Source of the DNA: CAZDUS01 sp964508705
Lineage (GTDB): Bacteria; Verrucomicrobiota; Kiritimatiellia; CAIKKV01; CAITUY01
Length of the DNA: 16,766 nucleotides
Reading direction: 5' to 3'
Assembly: GCA_964508705.1 (NCBI GenBank)
Contig: CAZDUS010000044.1
Span: forward strand, 1 to 16,766
Shown: positions 7,653-14,617 of the stretch, piece after piece
Layout of the letters: each line of letters opens with the position of its first letter
Numbering within the stretch: the stretch's first letter is position 1
The notes under the pieces: generated by a model
What the model saw: the letters and a program-made list of their open reading frames with translations, nothing else
Told to the model about the DNA's origin: nothing
Databases searched by the model: none
Translations under genes and position numbers: made by a program

Positions 7653-7772
7653 GGAAATTCTGAGGTTTGTTGAGTTTGAGGGGAGGAAGAGTAGGCAATG
7701 CGGACGACGATGGGGGAGAACAGAGGCTTGGATAGGCGCGAACTATTTTTTTGATGGCTGGAGACGAGGCTG

Positions 7773-9686
7773 ATGAGCATCTTGATTTTAATTTTCGGTG
7801 TAAATCTATTTCTCCTCGGAATCGGACGGCGAGAAGGCTTGCGCGAAGCATTCTGTGGTTCTCTCATCGGTTTATTTCTGATGGTGGTCGTTTCAACCGA
7901 ATTGCTCTCCCTGTGCCATGCGCTTTCGTATCAATCTCTTCTGGCTCTATGGACGGCACTTGTCTGCCTTTCCACATTCTTTATGTGGCGCGTGACAGAC
8001 AGGTCGATTTTTTTTGAGGCGACCGCCACCCTTGGTGGGCAAATAAAGGCATTGCCGCCGATCTCCCGTTTATGTCTAGCCCTGATTGCCATGATTCTGG
8101 GAACGACCCTGGCTGTGGCTCTATTGTCCCCACCCAACACCTGGGACTCGATGACCTATCACATGGCACGAGTGGCGGAGTGGATTCAGAACGGGAGTGT
8201 TGAATTCTATCCGACGGCTAATGAGCGACAGAATTATCAGTTACCCCTGGCTGGCTTTGCCGTGCTTCATCTGCAGCTCCTGACTCGATCCGACCTGCTG
8301 GCTAATATTCCCCAATGGATCTGTTTTGCCGCATGCATCATTATTGTGTCGTTGATTGTAAAGGAGTTCGGCCAACCCTTGTCCGTTCAGATCTTTGGCG
8401 GATTGATCGCCGCCACGCTTCCCGAAGCCATTCTGCAGGGGTCGAGTACGCAAACCGATCTCATCTGCGGTGCATTTTGCCTCGCAGCGGCGTTGTCTCT
8501 TTGCCGTCTCACCTGTGAATCGACGCTCCGGCGCGTCATTTATGTCGGAGTTTCACTAGGGCTGGCGCTCTTGTCGAAGGGAACGGCTTACCTATACATC
8601 GGTGCCATTGTGCTTGCGCTTGGAGTGCCTTACCTTATGCAGGCACGCCATCGTTCACTGTTGGCGATGGCCGGAGATATGGCCTGGATATCGTTGATTG
8701 TCTTTGCCCTCAACATAGGCCACTGGTGCAGAAGCTATGACTTGTATCATCAACCGCTAGCCAGCGGCACGGAGTCATACGCCAATGAGCGATGCTCGAT
8801 TCCGACGGTATGGGCCAACCTAGTGCGTAATGCGGCCTTGCATTTTGGTGTCCCGGCACCTGCCATTAATAAGGGTGCCGCGACGACGATCCGAAGGCTT
8901 CTTGGGGAAGAGGCCGACAACCCGGCGACAACCTGGCCGGGAACAAAGTTTGGCATAGGGTTTTCAACTCATGAGGATACGGCTGGTAATGCGTTGCACC
9001 TTCTTCTGATTGCCATGGCTCTGGCAAGTATGTGTTGGATCGGGGAAGTTGAGAAAAAACTGCTACTGCTGGCTTGGACAGGGGCAATCGTGCTCGGAGT
9101 CGTGTTCTTCTGCGCCTATCTAAAATGGCAACCATGGAACAGTCGTTTGCATACACCTCTATTCATGCTGGCTCTGCCGCTGGTGGCTGTGAGGACGGCG
9201 GATATGTGGCGCAACCGCACTCGCTACTTGCTGGCTCTAACCTGCCTGCTGGGGGTGGTCGCCATACCTTTCCTAGTGTATAACGAGACACGGCCTCTGT
9301 TGCCCCTGAAAGGGTTTTCGGTTGTTAACGCTGACCGTATGCGATCCACCTTCAAGTCCCGTCCGGATTTGCTGGCGGCTTATCCTGCCGCTGTTCGCGA
9401 AGCTCTACGCAGTAATCCTGACGAAGTTGGCTTAATGCTAGGCAACGACGACTGGGAGTACCCGTTATGGGTGCTTGGAGGGAAGTCCGCAGTGAATCGG
9501 GAGCCGTTATTTCGTCATGTCGTGGTCGCCAACCTGACAAGGGAACTGGCGCCGGACCGGCCACTACCTGATGTAATCATTTCGACACGGCCGCTGAAAC
9601 GGGAAGCCATTGCGGAGCGCGGTTACACGATTGCCAGTGAATGCGGGAACGTCCGCGTCCTCAGGCGGATGTCGCCCCAGGACTGA
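7773..9686 (+). CDS. Multi-spanning membrane glycosyltransferase, GT-C fold (PMT/GT39-like)
   Basis: A 637-residue inner-membrane protein with about 11-13 predicted hydrophobic spans. They include residues 1-17, 28-48, 56-71, 98-119, 181-196, 206-220, 230-244, 255-285, 303-317, 408-423, 429-450, 461-473 and 484-502. The first outside loop carries PPNTWDSMTYHMARVAEWIQ (119-138), with an Asp-Ser pair like the acidic catalytic loop of lipid-linked-sugar transferases. STQTDL (225-230) and KWQPWNSRLHTP (451-462) are further conserved-looking loops. The soluble C-terminal ~130 residues would lie outside or at the membrane. It probably moves a sugar from a polyprenyl-phosphate donor to a lipid, glycan or protein; the acceptor is unknown. 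ATG 7773 has GGAG nine bases upstream. The gene stands alone, and its + strand is less G-rich and its codons less GCG/TTG-biased than its neighbours, which may indicate acquisition. Confidence 0.75.
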   Translation: MSILILIFGVNLFLLGIGRREGLREAFCGSLIGLFLMVVVSTELLSLCHALSYQSLLALWTALVCLSTFFMWRVTDRSIFFEATATLGGQIKALPPISRLCLALIAMILGTTLAVALLSPPNTWDSMTYHMARVAEWIQNGSVEFYPTANERQNYQLPLAGFAVLHLQLLTRSDLLANIPQWICFAACIIIVSLIVKEFGQPLSVQIFGGLIAATLPEAILQGSSTQTDLICGAFCLAAALSLCRLTCESTLRRVIYVGVSLGLALLSKGTAYLYIGAIVLALGVPYLMQARHRSLLAMAGDMAWISLIVFALNIGHWCRSYDLYHQPLASGTESYANERCSIPTVWANLVRNAALHFGVPAPAINKGAATTIRRLLGEEADNPATTWPGTKFGIGFSTHEDTAGNALHLLLIAMALASMCWIGEVEKKLLLLAWTGAIVLGVVFFCAYLKWQPWNSRLHTPLFMLALPLVAVRTADMWRNRTRYLLALTCLLGVVAIPFLVYNETRPLLPLKGFSVVNADRMRSTFKSRPDLLAAYPAAVREALRSNPDEVGLMLGNDDWEYPLWVLGGKSAVNREPLFRHVVVANLTRELAPDRPLPDVIISTRPLKREAIAERGYTIASECGNVRVLRRMSPQD

Positions 9687-9732
9687 ACAGGAACCAATGC
9701 AACCTCATCGGGACTGCCTGAATCACGATTAA

Positions 9733-9782
9733 GGTGAGCTGTAGGAACGCAACGCTTGAGAGCGTCATTTTGACAGCTCGCC
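9733..9782. terminator. Compound stem-loop between convergent genes, probable bidirectional terminator
   Basis: GGTGAGCTGT (9733-9742) pairs with ACAGCTCGCC (9773-9782) over ten positions with one wobble. Inside the loop, ACGCT (9752-9756) pairs with AGCGT (9761-9765) around TGAG. It lies between the stop codons of the glycosyltransferase (+) and the response regulator (-). There is a short CATTTTG after the inner stem but no long T-run. Terminator function is inferred mainly from position. Confidence 0.45.
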
Positions 9783-9802
9783 ACGATAACTGTGCGCTGG
9801 CT

Positions 9803-10573
9803 CTAAGCCCGAGTGCTCAATACGGCGGTAACCGCCTTGAGCAGGTCTGGCGGGGTATTTGAGGTTACAAAGCGGTCCACGTTTGGGAATTTGGAGTCGG
9901 AGCGATGCAGGCCGCTGGTATCATAAAGGATGACGGAAATGCCGCTGGATGTGGTGAAGGGGGACAAGCCTGAAGCGATGGAGCTTCCGGAAAAGTTCGG
10001 CAGGACCTCTTTTAGTAGAATGATATCGGGGGTTTTGGTCTGCAAGGTTTCAATCAACGTTGCGCAATCATGCAGGATGGTGGTTTCGTAGCCAGCCGAA
10101 GTGAAAAAGCTCTGCAGGCGTGCGGAAAGGCGAGGTTCGTCTTCAATGATCATCAAATGGGGTCGATGATGGGACTCACTTTCGGCGCGGCTCGCTTTTT
10201 TGTATTTCAGTAGGATTCGCTTAACTTCGTTTGTCAAGCTGGAGGGGTCGCTTGTCTTGGTAAGGAATCCCTCCACAGGGGTTTTGGTAAAGAAGTTTTC
10301 CATGTTGGCGCGGGCAGTGAAGACGAGGACGGGGTAGCGTGGGACCCCATCGGCGGCGGATATTTTTTTAAGAAAGGCCAGTCCGGTCATTCCGGGCATG
10401 CTGATGTCGAGGATGATTAAATTGGGAGTTACGGCTTGGAGAACCTTTAGCGCCTGTTCACCGGTGGAGGCGGTGATAACCTCGTAGCCTTCCATGTGGA
10501 GTTGATCTCCAACGCTAAGCAGGACGGCGGGATCATCGTCAATGAGTAGTATTCGCTCTGTTGTTGTTGTCAT
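9803..10573 (-). CDS. Response regulator with two receiver domains (second one degenerate), no output domain
   Basis: A soluble 256-residue protein made of two CheY-like receivers and nothing else. Receiver 1 (about 5-125) is intact: acidic pocket IDDDP (Asp 12-14), phosphoacceptor Asp 56 in IILDISMPG, Thr 86 in VFTAR and Lys 106 in FLTKTSD. Receiver 2 (about 138-254) keeps the acidic start IIEDEP (Glu 144, Asp 145). At the phosphoacceptor position it has Lys 188 (IILLKEVLP), and the Thr and Lys switch positions are not recognisable (ILYDTSG, FVTSNTPP). It therefore looks like a pseudo-receiver. The gene overlaps the kinase gene upstream by ATGA (start 10573-10571, kinase stop 10572-10570) and has AAGGAA seven bases upstream, so the two are coupled. 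It lacks DNA-binding and enzymatic domains, so it probably acts through protein contacts or as a phosphate relay. Confidence 0.9.
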   Translation of the reverse strand: MTTTTERILLIDDDPAVLLSVGDQLHMEGYEVITASTGEQALKVLQAVTPNLIILDISMPGMTGLAFLKKISAADGVPRYPVLVFTARANMENFFTKTPVEGFLTKTSDPSSLTNEVKRILLKYKKASRAESESHHRPHLMIIEDEPRLSARLQSFFTSAGYETTILHDCATLIETLQTKTPDIILLKEVLPNFSGSSIASGLSPFTTSSGISVILYDTSGLHRSDSKFPNVDRFVTSNTPPDLLKAVTAVLSTRA

Positions 10574-12237
10574 TTTGAGGTTTCCTTTTGTGCTGGGTTG
10601 AAAACTGTAACTCCAATTAATGTGCTCTCAACTAGTTCGGTTAGCTCTTCCGCCTGCCAAGGTTTTCGCAAGACAGGGATTGAAAAACGTTCGAGGATGT
10701 CCGCCGTGGGTTCATTTACCGAGGAGCCTGTTATGGCCACGATGGGGATGTGACGGGTACCGGATGTCTCCTTGAGTTGAAGGATAACCTCAGCGCCGTT
10801 TATGTCTTCCAGCAAGAGATCCAGAAGGATTATAGCAGGAGGATTTCTTTTGGCTGCCTGGAGTAGGGCGTCGCTCCGTGTGACTACATCAAGATGGTAA
10901 CCTTTGGAGTGTAACTGGGCGGAGAGCATGGCTTGGATGGATAGGTTGTTGTTGGCAATAAGGATGTGGGGTGGTTGAGCGAGCGGCAGTGTGATTGTGA
11001 CGCAGGTTCCGCTGCGGGCATTTTGGGGCGGGCTAGTAATTGACAGGCTTCCCCCGTGAAGCGACATGATTTCCTTGGATATTGCCAATCCAAGGCCGGT
11101 CCCTGAAATATGGGTTCCTACCCGGAAGTATCGCTCGGTGATGCGTTGGAGCGCATCGGTTGGAATCCCAATGCCGTTGTCGGTCACTGAAATGGCCACC
11201 ATGGCTGGCTGTTGCTCAAGTACGGACAAATGGATGGACACCTTGCCGCCGCCGGGCGTGTACTTGATGGCATTTGAAAGAATGTTCTGGAGAACCCGCT
11301 GAAGCATGCCGGGGTCGCAGTGGACGAAATCCGAGCCGTGCGGATTGTCGATGACCAGGGAAATGCGGGCTGCATCGGCCTGAATGCGCAGAGGTTCCAC
11401 CGTCCGCTTGATGAGGTGGTTAAGGGGCGCGGTGATGGGGCTGATGGTCAAGGCGTGACTATCCAGCCTGCCGAGATCGAGAATGCGATTGATGGTGTTA
11501 ACGAGACGTTCACATTCTGAGTCGAACATTTTCAGATAGTGGACAGCCTGGTCCGGCAGGGGGCCCGCGATGCCTTTGAGCAGATTGCGGGTGCCGTACA
11601 TGATGGACGTGATGGGAGTCTTCAGTTCGTGCGAGACATTGGCGACGAACTCCGATTTTTCCTTGTTGTGACGCTCGAGTTTTATGATGGCTTCGCGCAA
11701 CTGTTGTTCGGAAGCAACCCGGCGTGTGATTTCGGATTCCAGGGCGGTGACGGCTTTTGAGAGTTCCCTTGTTCGGCGATGGACGCGATCCTCGAGTTCA
11801 TCACGAGCACGGCGCAATTCATTCTCTGCTTGCTTTAGTTGAGTACGTGCGCGCTGTCGCTCCAACGCATGACGGATGACGCGATTGAGGATGTCGGTGT
11901 CATAGTGACCTTTGATGAGGTAATCGGCGGCGCCGTTCTGGATGGCCTGTGTTTCCGTGGCGGTGTCCTCCGTGCCTGTGAGGATGATGGAGGGGCCGAG
12001 AAATCCTGTACTGGTGGCGGCGCGCATGAGGTCGAGCCCGTCATGAAGGCCGCCGAGCTTCAAGTCGATGAGGCAGATGTCGAAGGAGGATTGGGCGAGT
12101 CTCGTGATGGCTTCATCGTAGGAAGAGACATGCTCGACCATGAAGGTGGAATGGTTGTGGGATAGCATGGCTTTGGTCAGACGCGCATCTGCCTCGTTGT
12201 CTTCCACCAGCAGAACTTTGTAGGAGTCTGGATTCAT
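10570..12237 (-). CDS. Soluble hybrid histidine kinase, REC-coiled coil-HisKA-HATPase-REC
   Basis: A 555-residue kinase with no membrane span, so its input must be cytoplasmic or through phosphorylation. The N-terminal receiver (about 5-125) is intact, with Glu-Asp at 12-13, Asp 58 (LIDLKLGG), Thr 87 (ILTGTED) and Lys 109. A charged coiled coil follows at about 125-190. HisKA has phospho-His 203 in FVANVSHELKTPITS. The ATPase domain has the N-box NILSNAIKYT (318-327), G1 box TDNGIGIP (Asp 353) and G2 box GTGLGLAIS (379-387). The C-terminal receiver (about 424-540) keeps Asp 473 (IILLDLLLE), Thr 503 and Lys 525-Pro. Its acidic metal pocket, however, reads ILIANNNLS, with Asn at 429-431 in place of Asp. 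The start is ATG 12237, preceded by AGGA; a TTG three codons upstream is possible. It is coupled to the downstream double-receiver protein. The signal sensed is not evident. Confidence 0.93.
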   Translation of the reverse strand: MNPDSYKVLLVEDNEADARLTKAMLSHNHSTFMVEHVSSYDEAITRLAQSSFDICLIDLKLGGLHDGLDLMRAATSTGFLGPSIILTGTEDTATETQAIQNGAADYLIKGHYDTDILNRVIRHALERQRARTQLKQAENELRRARDELEDRVHRRTRELSKAVTALESEITRRVASEQQLREAIIKLERHNKEKSEFVANVSHELKTPITSIMYGTRNLLKGIAGPLPDQAVHYLKMFDSECERLVNTINRILDLGRLDSHALTISPITAPLNHLIKRTVEPLRIQADAARISLVIDNPHGSDFVHCDPGMLQRVLQNILSNAIKYTPGGGKVSIHLSVLEQQPAMVAISVTDNGIGIPTDALQRITERYFRVGTHISGTGLGLAISKEIMSLHGGSLSITSPPQNARSGTCVTITLPLAQPPHILIANNNLSIQAMLSAQLHSKGYHLDVVTRSDALLQAAKRNPPAIILLDLLLEDINGAEVILQLKETSGTRHIPIVAITGSSVNEPTADILERFSIPVLRKPWQAEELTELVESTLIGVTVFNPAQKETSK

Positions 12238-12281
12238 AACCGACAATCCTGATAGCGCAATAATTCCGCTTACGCTCCAAC

Positions 12282-12310
12282 AATAACCTCACGTTCCGGG
12301 GTATGGTCAA
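12282..12310 (-). promoter_or_regulatory. Candidate sigma-70-like promoter for the kinase/regulator operon
   Basis: On the - strand, TTGACC (12310-12305) and GTTATT (12287-12282) are separated by 17 bases and end 44 bases before the kinase ATG. The -35 matches five of six consensus bases, but the -10 only three of six. It is therefore a weak prediction based on spacing and position. Confidence 0.3.
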
Positions 12311-12338
12311 GGAAAATGAGGGTAGGAAAATGAGGGAG
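12311..12338 (+). repeat. Tandem 14-base duplication
   Basis: GGAAAATGAGGGTA (12311-12324) is followed directly by GGAAAATGAGGGAG (12325-12338), 12 of 14 bases identical. The period is twice the seven-base unit length of other tracts in this window. It lies between the divergent kinase and methyltransferase/reductase genes, immediately beside the candidate kinase promoter. Confidence 0.6.
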
Positions 12339-12351
12339 AGGAGGTTGTTGG

Positions 12352-12484
12352 GGGTGCATCTGCGAGTTTTGGCACCCGATATGCAAGTTGTAGGGGCGCT
12401 GCTTGTCGGCGCGCGCGGGCGTCGGCGAGCGACGCCCCTACGAGGCGGGGAATTTCAAGGATGCCAAAACTCACAGATGCGCCC
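12352..12484. repeat. 133-base nested inverted repeat, MITE/REP-like or structured RNA
   Basis: The outer arms 12352-12374 and 12462-12484 pair over 23 positions, with 21 Watson-Crick pairs, one wobble and one mismatch; the core of the left arm is GAGTTTTGGCA. The inner arms 12390-12412 and 12419-12441 pair over 23 positions, starting with the perfect GTAGGGGCG/CGCCCCTAC. They have four wobbles, one mismatch and a six-base loop. The element fills most of the gap between the kinase operon and the methyltransferase/reductase gene, ending 178 bases before the latter's start. No open frame of its own and no clear target-site duplication are visible. The layout fits a non-autonomous mobile element or a dispersed palindromic repeat. 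A transcribed leader structure is possible. Confidence 0.75.
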
Positions 12485-12662
12485 GGGCGGGTGGAGACTG
12501 GACGCACATCGGAGCTTAGGCGTTAGACGCTTCAGAAAGACGGCACCCCCGGAGAGGTCGCCCTAGCGTGGGACAGCTCATCTGTTGGGTGGATTGGTAA
12601 GAATGAGAGTTTGTGGAAAGGCGGCTAGACGCAAACGGGGCATGGAGATACAATTCGCGGAC
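12485..12662 (+). other. Leader region of the methyltransferase/reductase gene, nothing firmly recognised
   Basis: These 178 bases complete the 425-base gap between the kinase and the next gene. A small hairpin (GCGT-TAG-ACGC at 12520-12530) and a short ACAG/CTGT stem near 12573-12585 are visible. No SAM or cobalamin riboswitch core, good promoter or strong ribosome site could be identified by eye. Confidence 0.4.
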
Positions 12663-14513
12663 ATGAAAACAAAATCCTCTTTGCTGGATGTGATTAAAAG
12701 GAAAGTCGTGGTGTTCGATGGTGCCATGGGCACAATGATCTACCAGCGCGGGATATTCCTGAATGTGTGTTACGACGAACTATGCTTGACGCAACCGCAA
12801 GTGATTCGCGGCATCCATGAGGAATATGTGGCGGCTGGTGCGGATGTGATAGAGACCAATAGTTTTGGAGCCAACAGGATCAAGTTGGCCGCCTATGGGT
12901 TGGCGGACCGCGTGGTGGACATCAACCGTGCGGCGGTGCGCTTGGCCCGAGAGGCCGCGGGTGACTCCGTTTATGTGGCGGCTTCCGTAGGGCCCTGCTT
13001 CGCGCCAGGAACGGCAATCGATGCTAACAAATTGGCTGAGGCGGAATCGGCCTGGCGGGAACAGTTGACGGTACTGGTGGAAGCTGGCGTGGATTTAATC
13101 CTGCTGGAGACTTTTCCCGACCTTGACCAGCTCTTGCTGGCGGCGCGGCTATCGAAGGCGACGGGGGTCCCCGTGATGGCGTCCTATACATTGGAGGAAG
13201 GGCTCTCGCCGGACGCGCAGAAGGCAGTGGAGCAGGAAGTGGTCAGGCGTCTGGATGCGGATGCGAGTGTGGATATTGTGGGGTTGAATTGCGGGCGAGG
13301 GCCTGCTGATTTGTTCAGCGCTGTCCGTCATGTGGTGGCTGGGACGAGTAAGCCGGTGGTGGCGATGCCTAATGCCGGAGGGCCGCGGGAAGTTGGCGGG
13401 CGCATGCTTTATCTGAATAGCCCGGAGTATTTCACGGAGTTTTCCAAGCGGTATGTTGAGTTGGGGGTGCGGGGTGTGGGCGGGTGCTGTGGGACGACTC
13501 CGGCGCATATCCGGATGGCGGCCCGGGCGATCAGCGGAATGAGCGGGGTGAAGGAATTCCTGTCGGTATCCTTGACGGCGACCGCAACAGTTTCGGCCAA
13601 TGCGATAGAGACGGTGCCCTTTGCGAAGAAATCCCCGTTCGCGGCGAAATTGGCGGAGGGGAAGCAGGTGACGTCGGTGGAGTTGTTGCCACCGGGTAGC
13701 GGAGCGGGCTTAAAGGCGTTCCTGGACAAGTGTCGGCGGTGTGAGGCGGCGGGAATTGACGCGATCAATTTGCCTGACGGGCCGCGGGCCAGTGCCAGGA
13801 TGTCGGTGATGGCGACGGCGTTTGCGATGATGAAGGAAGTGGTGATTGAGCCTATTCCGCATTATTGCTGTCGTGACCGTAATCTGATTGCGATGCAGTC
13901 CGATTTGCTGGGTAGTTTCGCACTGGGGCTTAAGACGTTCCTGTTCATCACGGGCGATCCGCCAAAGTTGGGTAACTATCCAGATGCGACAGGGGTATTT
14001 GATATTGATGCGATCGGGTTGTCGCAGTTGGTGAACAACTTGAATCATGGATTTGACGCGGCGGGGCAGGCGATCGGGCAGGCGACGGCGATGGTGATCG
14101 GGGTGGGTGCCAATCCGGTGGCGGTGGAGATTGAGCGTGAGATTAACCGTTACTTCCAGAAGGTAGATGCAGGGGCGGAGTATGCAATTACGCAACCGGT
14201 ATTTGAGGTGGAAGCGCTGATGCGGTTTTTGGAACGGGTGGGGAGTCATTCCCAAAAGATTCCGATTATTGCGGGGATATTCCCGCTGTTGTCGTTTAAG
14301 AATGCGGAATTCATGAATCAGCATGTACCCGGGGTTGTGGTGCCGGAAAGTATTCTCGCGCGGATGAAGAAATTCACGATCAAGGAGGATGCCATCAAGG
14401 AAGGCATTGATATTGCGCGGGAGATCAGGGAGCGGCTGACGGGGTCCGTGGCGGGGTTCCAGGTGTCGGCGCCGCTGGGGAAGGTGGAAACGGCGTTGGC
14501 GGTGTTGGGGTAA
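12663..14513 (+). CDS. Bifunctional homocysteine S-methyltransferase / 5,10-methylenetetrahydrofolate reductase
   Basis: A 616-residue cytoplasmic fusion like Bacillus YitJ (about 610 residues). The N-terminal domain (about 8-293) is a Pfam S-methyl_trans barrel. It has the opening DGAMGTMIYQRG (19-30), the zinc-ligand cysteine 210 in VGLNCGRGP and Cys 275-276 in GGCCGTTPAHI. After a linker (about 295-330), the C-terminal domain is a MetF-type barrel (about 333-594). It has SVELLPP, HYCCRDRNLIAMQSDLLG, FITGDPPKLGNYPDATGVFD, ITQPVF and AGIFPLLS. Together the halves could make methyl-tetrahydrofolate and methylate homocysteine to methionine. The methyl donor of the first half is not shown by sequence, and no cobalamin domain is present. 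ATG 12663 is chosen because the peptide matches the family start; 12642 is an alternative, and neither has a strong ribosome site. It stands alone, with no other methionine genes nearby. Confidence 0.92.
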   Translation: MKTKSSLLDVIKRKVVVFDGAMGTMIYQRGIFLNVCYDELCLTQPQVIRGIHEEYVAAGADVIETNSFGANRIKLAAYGLADRVVDINRAAVRLAREAAGDSVYVAASVGPCFAPGTAIDANKLAEAESAWREQLTVLVEAGVDLILLETFPDLDQLLLAARLSKATGVPVMASYTLEEGLSPDAQKAVEQEVVRRLDADASVDIVGLNCGRGPADLFSAVRHVVAGTSKPVVAMPNAGGPREVGGRMLYLNSPEYFTEFSKRYVELGVRGVGGCCGTTPAHIRMAARAISGMSGVKEFLSVSLTATATVSANAIETVPFAKKSPFAAKLAEGKQVTSVELLPPGSGAGLKAFLDKCRRCEAAGIDAINLPDGPRASARMSVMATAFAMMKEVVIEPIPHYCCRDRNLIAMQSDLLGSFALGLKTFLFITGDPPKLGNYPDATGVFDIDAIGLSQLVNNLNHGFDAAGQAIGQATAMVIGVGANPVAVEIEREINRYFQKVDAGAEYAITQPVFEVEALMRFLERVGSHSQKIPIIAGIFPLLSFKNAEFMNQHVPGVVVPESILARMKKFTIKEDAIKEGIDIAREIRERLTGSVAGFQVSAPLGKVETALAVLG

Positions 14514-14521
14514 GAGGGGGA

Positions 14522-14542
14522 TTAGACCTTAGACATCAGACA
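14522..14542 (+). repeat. Three tandem copies of a 7-base unit (TTAGACA)
   Basis: TTAGACC, TTAGACA and TCAGACA follow each other directly, starting eight bases after the stop codon of the methyltransferase/reductase gene. This has the same seven-base period and the same location (just 3' of a + strand gene) as the tracts at 822 and 7632, but with a different unit. Confidence 0.65.
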
Positions 14543-14569
14543 GTGATCCACATTGTTTTGATTACATTT

Positions 14570-14600
14570 TTGCTTTCATCCTGACGGAAATCGGTACAAT
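14570..14600 (+). promoter_or_regulatory. Candidate promoter of parE-parC
   Basis: TTGCTT (14570-14575) and TACAAT (14595-14600) are separated by 19 bases in an AT-rich patch. The -10 matches five of six consensus bases. Transcription would begin near 14607, only about ten bases before the parE ATG. That agrees with the lack of any visible Shine-Dalgarno sequence there. Confidence 0.4.
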
Positions 14601-14617
14601 GCCCGCCCATTTACACC

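Noticed and set aside
12510..12532. Integron attC-like end (GTTAGAC within AGGCGTTAGACGC)
   Set aside because: GTTAGAC fits the GTTRRRY core, but no matching RYYYAAC partner or attC-like fold is found upstream, and no cassette or integrase is nearby.
12485..12662. SAM or cobalamin riboswitch ahead of the methyltransferase/reductase gene
   Set aside because: Expected from family regulation, but none of the conserved core segments (S-box or B12-box) could be found by eye; a covariance-model search would settle it.
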